DNA of 64,000 nucleotides, from assembly GCA_013115135.1 (NCBI GenBank), contig JABANP010000019.1, positions 1 through 64,000 of the forward strand, read 5' to 3'. The translations under genes and the position numbers were made by a program. The stretch comes from Perkinsus olseni. Lineage: Eukaryota; Perkinsozoa; Perkinsida; Perkinsidae. The notes below the pieces were generated by a model. It saw only the letters and a list, made by a program, of their open reading frames with translations, did no database searches and was not told the origin of the DNA. Below, piece after piece: positions 25,628 through 37,589 of this stretch (the stretch's first letter is position 1; every line of letters begins with the position of its first letter).

Positions 25628-27640
25628 ATGGTCTTCTTTCTGTGCGCTGGGGCATTCCTCGCCCTTCTCTGCGCTACCGTCTTTACTGTATCTTGGACAT
25701 CCTTCGCTGTTCTCCTCATCGCCGCTGGATACATATACCTTCACAATACCAAGAAAACTTCTGATCATGCTGCTCCAGGTATGGACGGCGGAGGACAAAA
25801 GGGGCTTCGCTTATAAGAAAGAGCGGAGGAAGATGGTTGACTGCCTCGGGGCCTCTTCTACGTATGGCTGCTCCTTCAGGTGGACACCTTCGAATGACCT
25901 GGTTGGAAGAACACATGCTTAAGAATGATACTTTCCCACCAAGCCTCCATTCCTCACCTACTTGCATGGTCATCAACTCGGCTATGTACTTCAAGGATGG
26001 TCTGCCTGAGAAGAGGAGAGTTGAGAAGCTCCTCCAGGATAAGGTAGGGCTACTGGCGATCACTGTGTGGGAGGTACACGATCATTACATTCAGCTCCTT
26101 TATACTTTCATCGTTTTTCCGCTATTCCCGACTTTGAGAACAAAGACCTGGAGGTCGGTGAAGGTGAACATCGAGGACCATGTTATTATGCATGCTGCTT
26201 GCCCTGACAGCAAGGCGCTGGAGGAAGAAATTAACGATGTACAATCCCGTGTGATGCTGAGGGGGCACGGTGATAGGGGCTTTTCCTGAATCGATCAGGT
26301 CATCAGTCATGCACTAGATTTAACTAAGCCTGCTTGGGAAGTCCACATGCTGCCGGTTACCGATGGTGATGACTGTATTATATTCAGATCGCATCACTCG
26401 ATTGGTGATGGCCTATCATTGGTAAGGGTGTACTAACTGCGAAGATGGGGGGTGATTGTCTCATCCCAGATTACTGCGTACGAATCCATGGCTACCAATG
26501 CTGATGGCTCACCGGCCAAGATTGTCCCCGCTAAGAAGCCATCTTCCTCACCAAGGAACAGCTTCATTGTGGCAATACTCATGGCAATAGAATACGTAAG
26601 TCCACTGGATCCGCCTAAAAAGCGGTTGATGACCTTTGGTTGATGCCAATCGTCTCAGGTTCGTTCGTTCATCGTCCTCCTTTGGGCTTGCTACATGCCA
26701 CTAGAATCGTCGTTCAGCTTCAATACCTCCAGAGAGCATCGTGCGGGTGATATGCGATGGTCTGGTTCGAGGAGGGCTGTGTTGTTCAAGCCCTTCTCCC
26801 TGGAGTATGTCAGAGCAATTACCAAGAAAACACCTAAGAAGGTGACGCTGCTACAGCTGACGGGCTTGAATTCAGGATATCGTTTCATCAGACCACCATC
26901 AATGATGTCCTACTGTCCGCCACAGTTGGTGCTATCAAGGCTTACTCCGGCGATACCGTGGACTCCAATACAGTCATGCGAATGTTGCTGCCTTTCGGTT
27001 TCGAAGCAAAGCTTGATGATATGCCCGCCAACGATAGGCTCACCAACGGCTTCTCTTTTTGCAGCTCTGACCTCTCCAAGGTAGTGATTGCCGCAGCATG
27101 AGCTAGCTGCTGTGAATGGATACGGTCATCCCTCTTGTCAGTCCATCCGATCTAATGATCCAGAGTCCCGTCTAATGATCACGAGCAAGGGCCATGAATC
27201 GTGTGAAGCATAGCCTGGAAGCTCAGGTCTCGTTTTTGGATGATGAATCAGCTCTTCGCTCGTGCTCCTATCGGGTTCTACCAGAAGACCGCAAGGAAGG
27301 TCTTCGCCAACCATACAGCTATCTTCAGTAATGTTAAAGGGCCCACTACTAGCCTCTATTTCGCCGGTAAAGAGGTTACCGGCAGTCAGGCGATGTTCTG
27401 CAATGCCATACCTCAGGTAGTAGGCGCCTTTTATCCGATGGGCTGCGGGTCCTTGTCAACGCAGCGTTATTTGTGTGTGCAGGTAACTCTGGTATCTTAT
27501 AATGGTGAAATTTACTACAACATAACCCTCGATCCCAAGGTGGTGAAGGATTGGGATAAACTCGAAGGTCTCTTCAGACAAGAGCTAGTCGCCATGGGCA
27601 AGGCTGTTGGTGTCGACTCTTCTCCCTCACACTGTGAGAG
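25628..27640 (+). CDS. Wax ester synthase/diacylglycerol acyltransferase (copy B)
   Basis: Tandem paralogue of the gene at 23356-25252 with the same intron positions. It starts MVFFLCAGAFLALLCATVF, a strong N-terminal membrane anchor. Further pieces are RMTWLEEHMLKNDTFPPSL, the active site HHSIGDG (about 26395), GDMRWSGSRRAVLFKPFSLE, TTINDVLLSATVGAIKAYSG, ANHTAIFSNVKGPTTSLYFA and VTLVSYNGEIYYNITLDPKV. Frame displacements by one base are needed at 27190 (before AMNRVKHSLE) and 27236 (before WMMNQLF). The exon at about 26095-26150 also mixes frames: HRFSAIPDFENK lies in one and TWRSVKVNIED in another. The stop is uncertain because the open frame runs past the family's usual end; about 27600-27640 is likely. 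It could be an eroding copy, but motifs are intact. Confidence 0.72.
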
Positions 27641-27858
27641 GGGGGCCCAGGTGTTTGACACATATCTAGAATCCCTTCAACAACCCAGCAGATGTGGTAC
27701 TTCTTGTTCTGCGGTTTTTACTGATTTGTCTCGTTTGTTGTTGTTTTATCCGTACACAATCACACTAGCTATTTCCACCCCATCCCGCTCGTCTTGTGTT
27801 GGTCAGTGTTCCTACTACCGCTACCCCTCGCAGTTTTCGTTAATCTCATCGTCATTTC

Positions 27859-29193
27859 ATGTCGAGTCAAAACCAAGACCGATCATCGTCATCATCGTCT
27901 GCCAGCAAGAACTCTTCTCGCAAATTGCGCAGATACTGCGCGCTACGATTTTGGCTCACCTTCGCCCTAGTGCCGATCCTGAGTGTCTTCCTTTATGGAG
28001 TGGCAGCGTTTTATGTCAGCTCACGTTCCTTCAATACCGAGGACGTGAGGAAGGTGGTGAATGAAGCACGACAGTTGTGCCCGGATGTGACCAGACCTAC
28101 TTGCCGTATGAGCAAGAGAACTGAACTAGAGATGAATCGTGTATACCCTTCGGAGTATGCCATAGCATCCTTACAGCAGCATAAGGCTAGGAATGTTTTC
28201 AATGAAGTAGGTTAACCGTACTTACCTTCACAGATAATAGTAGCTCATCACCCACCTGCTCTTCAGTGTCCTGCCGGTCACTACCTCCTACCGGTCTCCG
28301 AGACCAACGCAGGTCGTGGATTCTTCCGTCAATCCTTGTATGTTGACCCTGAGGATGGGTGCAGGCTCTGGGAACTGGAACCAGTAAGCCTTTGGGAAGC
28401 TGTAAGACCCTGCCCCGCCCTGCCCCTCCCGCCGTTTGCTCGGGTGGTTCCAGCACCCAATCGTGTCTCTGTAGGTCCGCACGAGTCTGTTCCATAACCC
28501 TTACGAGTTGTATAAGATGACCAGTTTGAATCCAGATTGCTCTTCTGCAGAGATCGAAGTAGATACCAATGCAATGTTGGACTCAGGCGCCATAGAGGTG
28601 AGTCAGCGAATCGCCAGTTTACCCGAAATTGGTGATGGTACTTTCACTGTTCCTTGCCATTATCGTCAGGTTAGTAACCAATCGAGGTTGGGCAGTTTCA
28701 ACTACATGGACCCGTGGATCACCCCTGAACGACACTTTTTATACGATGTGTTGCCCTGCGCTGTGTATGCCATTTCAAAACAGGCCTGAGACTGTTCCTC
28801 GGCAAATCTGCGGCTCATCGCTGTCTCAGCAACCACAGTTTATGATAGACAAAATCCTTTCCAATTGATGATCGTCTCACTCAATCTCGCCAGAGATTTT
28901 ACGTTGGGTTTTCTCCCATGGCGAGGGGGCTGGTCATCGTGGCGAAGCCTTCTACATTTGACTCGAGTAGCACAACTCATGGTGGGGAGATACTTTTCGC
29001 TCTGCTCTATCTCTACAGGGTTCAATAACCGTACTTGTTCTTGCGCTTGTTTGACGACGAGGATGCATGCAATTATGTCGATGTCCCACTCGACGTGTGG
29101 GGATGACTGTTCGTACGGCAGATCGTTGAAAACATGTATACTGCCAGCATGGAGTTCGACTATGGCATAAAGGCTCTCCCCTGTTCTGTCTGA
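27859..29193 (+). CDS. Single-pass membrane protein, function unknown
   Basis: The start at 27859 gives a Ser-rich, basic cytosolic tail (MSSQNQDRSSSSS). One membrane span follows, WLTFALVPILSVFLYGVAAF (about 27955-28015), then an extracytoplasmic domain, so it is a type II topology. After a 27-40 nt intron come IIVAHHPPALQCPAGHYLLP, GRGFFRQSLYVDPEDGCRLW, SLFHNPYELYKMTSLNPDCS and SRLGSFNYMDPWITPERHFL. Later exons read THGGEILFALLYLYR and IVENMYTASMEFDYGIKALP, stop 29191-29193. Several Cys and aromatic residues suggest a folded secreted-side domain. I recognise no family. Exon joins between 28790 and 29130 are uncertain. Confidence 0.5.
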
Positions 29194-29802
29194 GACTGGC
29201 AGCACTAAGGACGAAGAAGACGCGTTCAATTGAAATACACACACACTGACACAGCTGGTGAACAGTGCCCTGCAAATGATCGGCATTCAGGTTAGGACTG
29301 CCAGTTATGGGGTTAACTTTCTTTTCCCCTCCTGTTATACACTTGTATCACTGTATCCGTTTTCTTTCAAGATAGACATCCCGTTCAAACTCTCCAGTCA
29401 CAGAGACCCCAGGTTCAAGTCCGGGGACAGCTATTTTTCCGTATTTTTCAACTTCGCCCATGTGACGCATTTTGCCGAAATATCTTTCGACCCCCCTTAT
29501 ATCTGAGTTCGCTGCGTCGCGCACTTCTGTAGGGTTGTATAATGATACATGCCACAGCATTGATGATCATTCTGATCCTTTCAAGGCGACAAGTTTCACA
29601 GATGTTCACTCAAACGACTGTATTGAATAGAGGGAAGTGTGAATGCGTTCGCCGGGATTCTACGGCGACGGCCGCTACTGATTGGTTCCCTAATAGAGAT
29701 CAACTGAGACGTCATAGTACTCTCCGAATGAATGGTCGTCCCTTAACGGGTGCCAGGGATAGAGTTCCTCAGTGAGATTGTCTCCATTAAGATCGTCCTT
29801 GA
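29194..29802. other. Spacer before the RING gene
   Basis: About 610 nt. It holds a tRNA T-arm-like string near 29410 that does not fold into a full tRNA (see rejected items) and short open frames without motifs. Confidence 0.35.
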
Positions 29803-30403
29803 ATGGCTGAGTCCTTCCACGATAGTGATCTCATATGCGAGTATTGCTCGGCTGCCTTTGATAGAGCTGATCACGCTCCTCAAGTAAGCTTCCAGGGCGT
29901 CTATCTATTTCGCATGCGCCCATTCACAGTTACTGTCCGTCTGCGGCCATAACCTGTGTGCAACCTGCATAGAGGAGCTTGGCCAGGCCCGAGGTGTTGG
30001 AAGGATAATGTGCCCCTTCTGTCGCCAACCACATAGACTTGGTGAGATTATGCTCAACAAAGTTCTCCTCCATTCCCTACCCAAGGGGAGTGACACGGAA
30101 AGTGGCTGTGGTGATGATACGGCAGCGACCCCAGAGAGCCCTAGAAGCGATACTTATGATGAGAACAGAGCTATGGAGTACAAGTGGTTCGAGGAAGGCG
30201 GCAACTGGTGGTACACAGACAGCAGCCTCGATCGAAGATGGCACTTCTTTGGTAAATGGAAAGATTATGATGATGATTATGAAGACAACACTGATGCCGG
30301 TGGTGGTAGCGAGTCTCCAGAGTGGAGTGACAGGCGGCAACAAGGAGAGTCCTGTGTAGACGGCGACTCGGTAGCCTTAGATGCGGTCCCCTCCTATGGA
30401 TGA
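29803..30403 (+). CDS. RING-finger protein (probable E3 ubiquitin ligase)
   Basis: The start at 29803 gives MAESFHDSDLICEYCSAAFD. A 46-nt intron follows APQ. The second exon gives LLSVCGHNLCATCIEELGQA and RIMCPFCRQPHRL. Together they form a C3HC4 RING: ICEYC, CGHNLCATC, CPFC. The remainder is acidic and rich in Trp/Tyr, including MEYKWFEEGGNWWYTDSS and WHFFGKWKDYDDDYED, and ends DAVPSYG at 30403. RING proteins bring E2 enzymes to substrates. No transmembrane segment. The acidic C-terminal segment may be the substrate-binding part. The GKWKD-type motif recurs in the surface proteins at 39.6-44.5 kb, possibly by chance. Confidence 0.72.
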
Positions 30404-30757
30404 AGTTTTTGGACTATATTAACGTAAATATCATATGTTATTGCTGCTATTATAACTGCTGCTACGCTGATGTAAGTAAGATTGCCGAACGTCTATAAAG
30501 AATGAGGTTGATGATTGTATGGCGGGCTCTAACCATGGTGATGGAAGAGCACCAAAGAAATCTCAATGGATTCCCTTTATGATTACAATGCCTGTTTTTT
30601 GTCGATCAGTATTATGAGGGTTGGTGAACCTAGGATTATCTTCGATAATTTCGGACCAGACAGCAGCCCTGAGCATCCGCTGCGATGCTGATATCGTGAG
30701 AGTTACGTTCTTTCTCCTATCGCAGTTTACTCGGTAGTAGCCTCATCAGTGCTTCCC
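30404..30757. other. Spacer before second CYSTM-like gene
   Basis: About 350 AT-rich bases. Presumed promoter. No gene seen. Confidence 0.35.
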
Positions 30758-31479
30758 ATGGCTTTAATCACGGTCCAAGTGCCCGCTGGGGCCTCGCCAG
30801 GCAGCACCATTCAAGTTGTTGATCCAACCACCGGCTCACCCCTTCAAGTCCAGGTCCCACAGGGTGTATACCCTGGCCAAACATTCCAGGTAGGCCCGAT
30901 GATCATCTACATTACAGTTACCTACCTACAGTAGCATTCTCATTATCTTGGATTTTCGTGGTGGAGCGATCTCGTGCGGACGGCATGGGAATACATCCCC
31001 TATTGGGTGAAGGAATCCTACAGCGCACTTGTGGCGGAGGGGCGCTCCAATGACATGATCGGGCCGATGCTGTTTGACAGCGGTACCAAAGCCTTTCAGG
31101 TACAAACGCCAGGGAATGTCGGAGGAGCCCCAGGGTAAGGTTATTATTGCTGCCATCGTGGACCACAACGATATCAGCATTGTGGACCTCAGGTATAGTC
31201 AGCCTCCCAGCAACATACCGTATGCGGATGGCAACCCTTATGGCGGTTATAATGCTGGCTCCCAGCCTCCACCGTATGCTCAGCCATATAACGCTCCGCC
31301 TCAGCAAGTTATCTATACCACACATTCCCCTAATCATGGGAAGAATAACAGCTCTGATGACACGTGCTGCGCATTTTTACTGGGTGAGTGCTATACAGCG
31401 ACGAAACTACAGACGAAATAAATCCGCCTCTTCAGGTGCCTGCGCTTGTTGCACACTATGCTGTTTGTTGGACAACTGA
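30758..31479 (+). CDS. Small Pro/Gln-rich protein with Cys-rich CYSTM-like tail (second copy)
   Basis: Starts MALITVQVPAGASPGSTIQV, followed by QVQVPQGVYPGQTFQ. A long intron (about 200 nt) leads to VQTPGNVGGAPG, then YSQPPSNIPYADGNPYGGY, PPPYAQPYNAPPQQVIYTT, DDTCCAFLLG and GACACCTLCCLLDN, stop 31477-31479. It shares the two-repeat head, Pro/Tyr/Gln middle, intron phases and Cys-rich tail with the gene at 22522-22938. Here the PTTGSP codons are in frame without an extra base, which makes this copy the reference for the displacement seen in the other. Membrane association through the Cys-rich tail is likely. Function unknown. Confidence 0.65.
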
Positions 31480-31835
31480 GCGGCGGCCATTGTTGTTTTC
31501 CCCTCACTACGATTTACTTGTTGTTTTTGTATGTCCACTGGTCCTCAGAAGGATCTGTAAGCCTCAGTGACTCAGTAGTGAGAGAGGCCTCTCACCATCA
31601 CTACAGTGTATTATTGAGCCCCCCAACTCTTCTGCTGCTGCTGCTGCCGATACACGCTGTGTCGTCACGTATCAATCTATTATCTGCATCCGGTAGTATC
31701 CGGGCAGATATAAGAATCAGTTGAATATTATCACTCTCATTACCACATCATAACCTTTGGCCTGGCACAGAGTTGTGTTGTTAAGTCCTCAACTGGGAGC
31801 CAAAAAACGAAGACAAGAGAAAGTTTACTGTTATC
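31480..31835. other. Spacer before KH gene
   Basis: About 355 nt with a short CTG run near 31632. No gene seen. Confidence 0.35.
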
Positions 31836-33388
31836 ATGCGTAGTCAGTCGTCAGGAGCTTCTCCCGAGAGATCGCTGCGAAGGGGCACGGCCCAAGGAAC
31901 GTCGCAAACTGGCATGGCATATGCGAGGGTAGTCCCGTAGCTGCTGTTGAATGGTGGAAGAACTGGGCCAGATACTGGTCCGTTCGGGAACCGTTGGGTC
32001 AATCCTGGGCCGCGGAGGCAGAACGATCCGAGAGCTAGCTGTGAAAACACGGACTCGGTTGAGGATGTCAGAAGTAGTGTGAGCATACCATATACAGTAT
32101 TGATCGTGTGATACCCCAGTTGAGCAGTGCTAAATATGATGGGGACAGAGTAGTGACGCTATCGGGAGGGCTAGAATCTGTCTTAGCAGCAGCAGAGGAG
32201 GTATTGAAGGGTGGGAGAGGACTGCTTCAACCCTCTTCCCGACGCTACGCATCGCTGATTCTCTGTAGATATGTCGAAAGTGCTTCGCTGGAGAAGGCTG
32301 CCATCCTGTTACTGACCTCAGCAGGATCCCAGTCGAGTTCGGTGGTCGGATGGATACCATCAGTCCCCCTGCCCCTCACGTTGTACAACACCGAGAGCCT
32401 CCCTACGGCTACTTCCTCATCAGACTGCTCGTCCGTTCTATCCATCGCTTGTGATGCTGCCATGTTGCGCTTCTCTGGTAGGTCCCCGATACCTCAGTCC
32501 CTCGCATCCTAGGGCCTTGTGGGGCTATTCATAGAGAGATGTGCAGGCGGTCGCAGTCTAGAATATCGGTGATACTCCCGTACCATACATCCGCCGAATT
32601 CCCATCCCTCAGCCAGGTATCTCCACGCAATGCGTCCGGCATTGACCGTGTTGTGGAGGTAACCGGGTCGACGATGCAGGTGTTGCTGGGCGTGAGGGAG
32701 GTGGTATCGGCAACGCAGCAAGACCACCATTTACGGTGCGTGCCACGCTGCGGTTTCAGGCCATCCCACTGTAGCCTGGAGTGAGGGGTGGCTCCTGTAT
32801 CTCAGATCGTCTATGTGGCTGAGCATGATCCCGGAGAGCAGGATCGATACCTTCTCGGACGTCCCAGTAGTAGCAGTGGCGGGGATGGTACTGGAAGGAT
32901 CGTAGTAGTGGTAGTAGCGTCAGGTGGAGGTTCATATCGAGCTCCCGCAGGACTTATCGGAGACATGCCATCGAAACCCTGGTAGTACTAGGTGTAGCCT
33001 GCGTAGACGAGGCTGCCGGCTTAGGTGGGGCTTGCCCTTGATCTAAGCGTTACAGTGGTGCAATGGACGGAGCAGTCCGGCATAGATACCACGACAATAT
33101 TCACATTGAGCGGTGGTCCTGCCTCGGCTGGCTGAGGCCCACTGTCACTGTTTCTGCAGGTCCTATTACAGCCGTTCATGGGTGCCTTAGAAGACTAGTC
33201 GATGAGGGGCTGCTCGGGCAGCACGGTTCGCCACCCGATTCCCGCATCAGTCGCAACCACCCACTCTTTCAAGTGAGCTGCCTACTGTCACCCAAGTTGA
33301 TTTGGACGTCTTCCCACATGAGTATCGTTCTGTCAGGCAACTCTGTCGAGACATCCGAAGTGTGCTAACTGATGCCATCGTGGCCTAG
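31836..33388 (+). CDS. KH-domain RNA-binding protein
   Basis: The start at 31836 gives MRSQSSGASPERSLRRG, a basic Ser/Arg leader. A 45-nt intron joins MAYAR to ILVRSGTVGSILGRGGRTIR. This is a KH domain with the GxxG loop GRGG, continued by KYDGDRVVTLSGGLESVLAA after the next intron. A second KH domain reads LGPCGAIHREMCRRSQSRIS and RVVEVTGSTMQVLLGVREVV. A probable third ends VTVSAGPITAVHGCLRRLVD. The last exon reads LDVFPHEYRSVRQLCRDIRS and stops at 33386-33388. The layout resembles PCBP/hnRNP-K type proteins that bind single-stranded C-rich RNA, so a role in mRNA control is likely. Exons between 32300 and 33060 are only partly resolved. Confidence 0.65.
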
Positions 33389-33663
33389 CCCTCACTCACC
33401 TCTACGCCCGTGCCTGTTACCGTCATCAGTCACACCCTTTTAGTCCATTACCAGCTTCATACAAGTACTAAGCTTTCACATTCCCAGTGGAAGACGTCTC
33501 GGCCGTCGATGATTCATCGGGCTAGTTACCAATAGTTATCTTCCATCCAGTGTCGACTCACAGCATGCGGCATGACGATAAGGCACATTCCTCAGAGCCC
33601 AACCCGTCCTTGTGTTAGCCTAGTCTTATGGAGTCGCTTCTAAAAACAGAGTAAACTTGCAAA

Positions 33664-36600
33664 ATGACAGCAAACCAGTCCGAGGATCAGTCTCGCAGGA
33701 AGGAGTGCACCCTCCTGTGTCTGCGTCACGAACCCTACGACCTGGGTGTAGCTAGAGCGGTCCGCGAAGCTGCTGAGACGACTGCTGAAGTTGGCTCATC
33801 GAGTGTGGTCATCGTGAACGAAGTAGACGTCGAATCAGAGCTGCCCGATGGGAGCCCCGTGGCCCATGCTGCTCTTGACCTCGGCTATGGCTAATTGGAT
33901 CGGACGCTCAGAGTGAGTTTGGTGGCCCTTTCTCAGCCTGATCACCATCTTGCATACCTGTCAGGCACAAAGACCTATTGAAGGGAATCGCTGTGATTCT
34001 CCATGACGTGGCAACTCTGCCGGAGCTACCGTCGACTATCCGAGATGGTTCACTCCGAGATCGGCGGAGACAGACTCGTTGTATCTTTACGATTTTCGGT
34101 GTGTGTGTCGATGCAGCGACACTGAGGCTTAAAGGTCTTCTGCTCCAAGGCGGCGGCCCACTCCCATCAAAGGTGGCATCAGCTTCTTTGAAACATCGGT
34201 TGCGGGATAAGCTAGCAATATCTTCGTCACAATCAACCCAGCGCGTAGGGAAGGGCCTTGAGAAGCCGATTGACGTCCTAATAATTGTACCAACACTGAT
34301 AGCAACATCAGACAAGCATCAGTCGGGCAGTAAGGAGACGGCCTCGCACGCCCGGGATGTAGCCAACGAGATCAAGCAAGCATTATTAGCATGCCTACAG
34401 CCGCCGAAGGGCTTCAATGTTGAGATATTCTGCACGGGGCAGAGGCTGCCTAAGGATCATAGGGTGAGCACTCATCGGCGCTCGAGGTAGGTGACTGGTA
34501 AGGATAGTCCCTTTGGTTGTGCCCTTCAGGATATGTGCTCCCTCAGCAGTCTTCATGACAGTGTCGGTGATATGTACCACACTTCTCCTGTGAAATGCCT
34601 CCTCGCTCACATCGCCGAGAGGAAGGACAAATCTACGGCTCAAGAGGACCCCTGTACTGCGCACCTTGCGGAGCGACGAGCATACTTGGGCAATATGGTC
34701 AGCAGGGCGAAGTGCATCATTATCATTGGAGTGGCCCCTCAGTGGACCGAAGATCCCATTGCTCGTACCTTGCTTGGCCGACCTGACCTTATCATCCTCT
34801 GGAGTGCCCGACTCCTCCCCCGAGACCTGGATTCACAGCTCAACACTCGTTCTACCATTCTCCCCTACCTACACCCACACGGTCCGACCTCGGCTGTACG
34901 CGCCATCGCTGACTGTCTACCAGAGCCGAGCCCACCGGGGACTGACGCCCGCCACCTAATCATAGCCTTTGAAACTGCGGACCTTATGTCGCTGACCTCG
35001 GTTTTAGATTTTCAATCGATGCTGAGTTCCTCGCAGGAACACCTCTGTATCTCCCTCTGCTCCCTCTCCACTCTGCCGCTATCACTTAGCAGCACTCCAC
35101 AAGAGGAGGTGATTGTTGTTTTGGTGATTCCGTCGGGATATAGTATGCCGAAGGAGCTGGCTGGCCTCTTGCTAGCACCAACGATGCAAGGAAACCGTCA
35201 TCCTGAGGTTGTCCTCTGCTGCGCTGCTTTCTTTGGAGTCCAGCCGGACATCTGGGGTGACCTAGCGCGGGACCTGAGTGTCGACCAAGTGAACATGCTA
35301 GAGAAGACACCAGTTGTGCTTCTGCAAGTCCCCGGGGCGGTCGAAGCCGTATTATCGCGGTCAAGCAATGTGGAGGCGTTGACAGCCCAACTGCCATCCT
35401 CGCTCGGGGTTGCTGATGCGGAGCCTACTTTACTTTCATGCTTGGCTAACTGCTGCGCTTGCATCAGCCCCGACCGCTTACCCTCCGTAGCAGACTTACT
35501 CTGCACCTGCCGAGCATCGGTCCCCTGGGCTAGGGCGGTAAGCTCTATTGGGGCTTGCGGCATCTTCGACAGAGATGTGAGGAAGGTCTTTATGTCCGCC
35601 ATCGTTGAGCACAGTGGCTTGGGAAAGCTTAAAGAACTCCAGAACGAAGTAGCCACCACAGAGGTGCTCCTCTGCTTGGCACCTTTCGAGGATCTTTGGC
35701 CCTCTGCTGACACGCCAGAGTGGTCCAATCTGATTCGCCTGAGAAGGGAGCTAGCCACCGAATGCCGTACAGCAAGGCTACGAGAGCTCGCGGTTGAACT
35801 CGACGTAAGGTTGTGCATGGCCGAGCAAGATCCTGTCGGTGCTGCCGACGCAGCAAGGTTAATCCATCGGCATACTGAACTCTACGAACTAGTCGAGAGG
35901 TGGTTCAGAACGCATGGTTCGGTTTGCAGCTCCGGATGTGGATGGCGAGGGAACCCACTGAAGCTTGCCCATCATGAATCCTCTGTTTGCCCTCTTCGTG
36001 TAGTAACATGTCCTCTGTGCTCTGCCACAGGGCCCTACAATACTTTCTATAATGCCCATGTATGCCCCAAGGCCACTGTCAGTTGTGACCGTGTTGGCTG
36101 CCTCTGGACCGGCCCGAGAGACAGCGTGTCTGAGCATATGAATGATGAGTGTGATCTTCGGCAAGTTGCATGTTCGGTCTGCGGTTGGTCGGGGTCTGCC
36201 TGGCGTCTGGTGGATCACAACTCGAGATTTCATGGGCCAAGACGAAGTGTCGCTATAGTAACATCTACTGCCATCCACACTGGTACACTAGAGCATCCAA
36301 CGCTCGACATCATGGACTTGGCCAGTGATGCTGTGGAGGCTGCTCCCCAGACCGGATGCTGCTGCAACAGCAGTATGGTCTGCGGGTGGGACTATGGCTG
36401 TCATCACTCTGAGTCGTGACGGCAAGAGAATCGATGTGTCTGGGCCCGCCTTTAGAGGCGTCTTCCCCATGCCAAGTGCTCTTACCGGTCAATGGTTCAC
36501 GTGCCTAGCTGCTTGGGAGACTTTCATCTGCGCCGGCACGAGCGGCTCGACCCTGTTATTACTCCAAGTTGCCACCGATTCCACTATCAGGGAAATTGGC

Positions 36601-37589
36601 TCTAGCTCAACAGGCTCATCGTCCTTGCACACCCTAGCAATGAGCCGCTACTACGTTGTGGGCCGTCTTCTAGATGGTACCATCCCCATCTGGCGTTACA
36701 ATCAAGAAAGGCTCTTCGAGGTGGCATAAGCTGCCCTAGGGGCCTCGTCAGTGTTGCCTGCTACTTAGATCAACACCATACTACCATTCGAGGGAAAGAA
36801 AACCCTCTCGCAGATGTCCCCAAAACTAGGCGGTGAGTGCTCCGCAACAACGGGCCTTCATGAATCGTCTTTCTCCGTCGGAGTCGACTCTCCATCAGGC
36901 TGGCTCGGTGGGTACACAGCATCTAAATTAAGAGGCTTCGCCGTGCTGGCGGGGAAGGCAATCGAAGACGTCTGGTGCTCCGACGAGACCGCATTATCAG
37001 CCGCATACTTTGCGTATACTCGGAGTGAGCTGGCGAGGCCGTAGCCTAGGCTGCGAGGGTTCCTCTTGCAGGACGGCCATGTGATCGTTTCTTGCAAGGA
37101 CCGGCAGTTGAGAATCATGGACTTCACCGGACGCAGCTTGAACACTGTCGAAGTGGAGTCTAGGATATTGAGTGTGGCGTTATGCCGGGTAGATGACTCC
37201 CGTGTGGTCGTGACCGCTGGGATGGATGATGGCCAGGTAGGCTTAGTCGGGTCGACGAGTCCACCTGATAACGTGGCGTGGTCATTATCTTTCTCAACTC
37301 AGTTGATTAGGTCGTAGCTTGGGGGGTCGAGGTGTCGACTGGGGCTTCTCGTGTGCTGGGCTACGCCTACCATGAGCATCCAGTACGGGATCTGGGCATC
37401 AGAGGCCCCAAGGAGGGCGACATGAAGGGACGCTGTCTGCTCGTGGCTGGCACTAGCGAGGGTGCCATCATGGTCTGGGAGGTCGAGTATCCGGTGCACG
37501 GCGAGCCGGGTGTATGCCGACTGGCTGCCTCCAAGGTGCATGGTCAAGTGTTAACGATACAACTCGATGCTCGACGCAGCTGTCGATGA
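33664..37589 (+). CDS. TRAF-type zinc-finger and WD40-repeat protein
   Basis: Starts MTANQSEDQSRRKECTLLC. The long exon from about 34533 to 36345 is unusual for this window, with over 600 codons and no intron. Its end carries TRAF-type zinc fingers: CSSGCGWRGNPLKLAHHESS, CPLRVVTCPLCSATGPY, VSCDRVGCLWTGPRDSV and LRQVACSVCGWSGSAWRLVD. Downstream exons form WD40-like blades: GTMAVITLSRDGKRIDVSG, DVWCSDETALSAAYFAYTRS, VIVSCKDRQLRIMDFTG and LLVAGTSEGAIMVWEVEYP, ending near 37589. Zinc fingers followed by WD40 recall TRAF7, but no RING was found. The zinc-finger and WD40 parts are in different frames and join only with a one-base step at 36345-36348 (CCCC); otherwise they would be two genes. Confidence 0.6.

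Noticed and set aside
29080..29125. In-frame TGA (possible selenocysteine) in the membrane protein
   Set aside because: A 45-nt GT-AG intron covers the TGA and keeps the frame, and no other selenoprotein feature was seen.
29400..29440. String resembling a tRNA T-arm (GGTTCAAGTCC)
   Set aside because: The stem has a mismatch, and no matching acceptor, D-arm or anticodon arm lies upstream.
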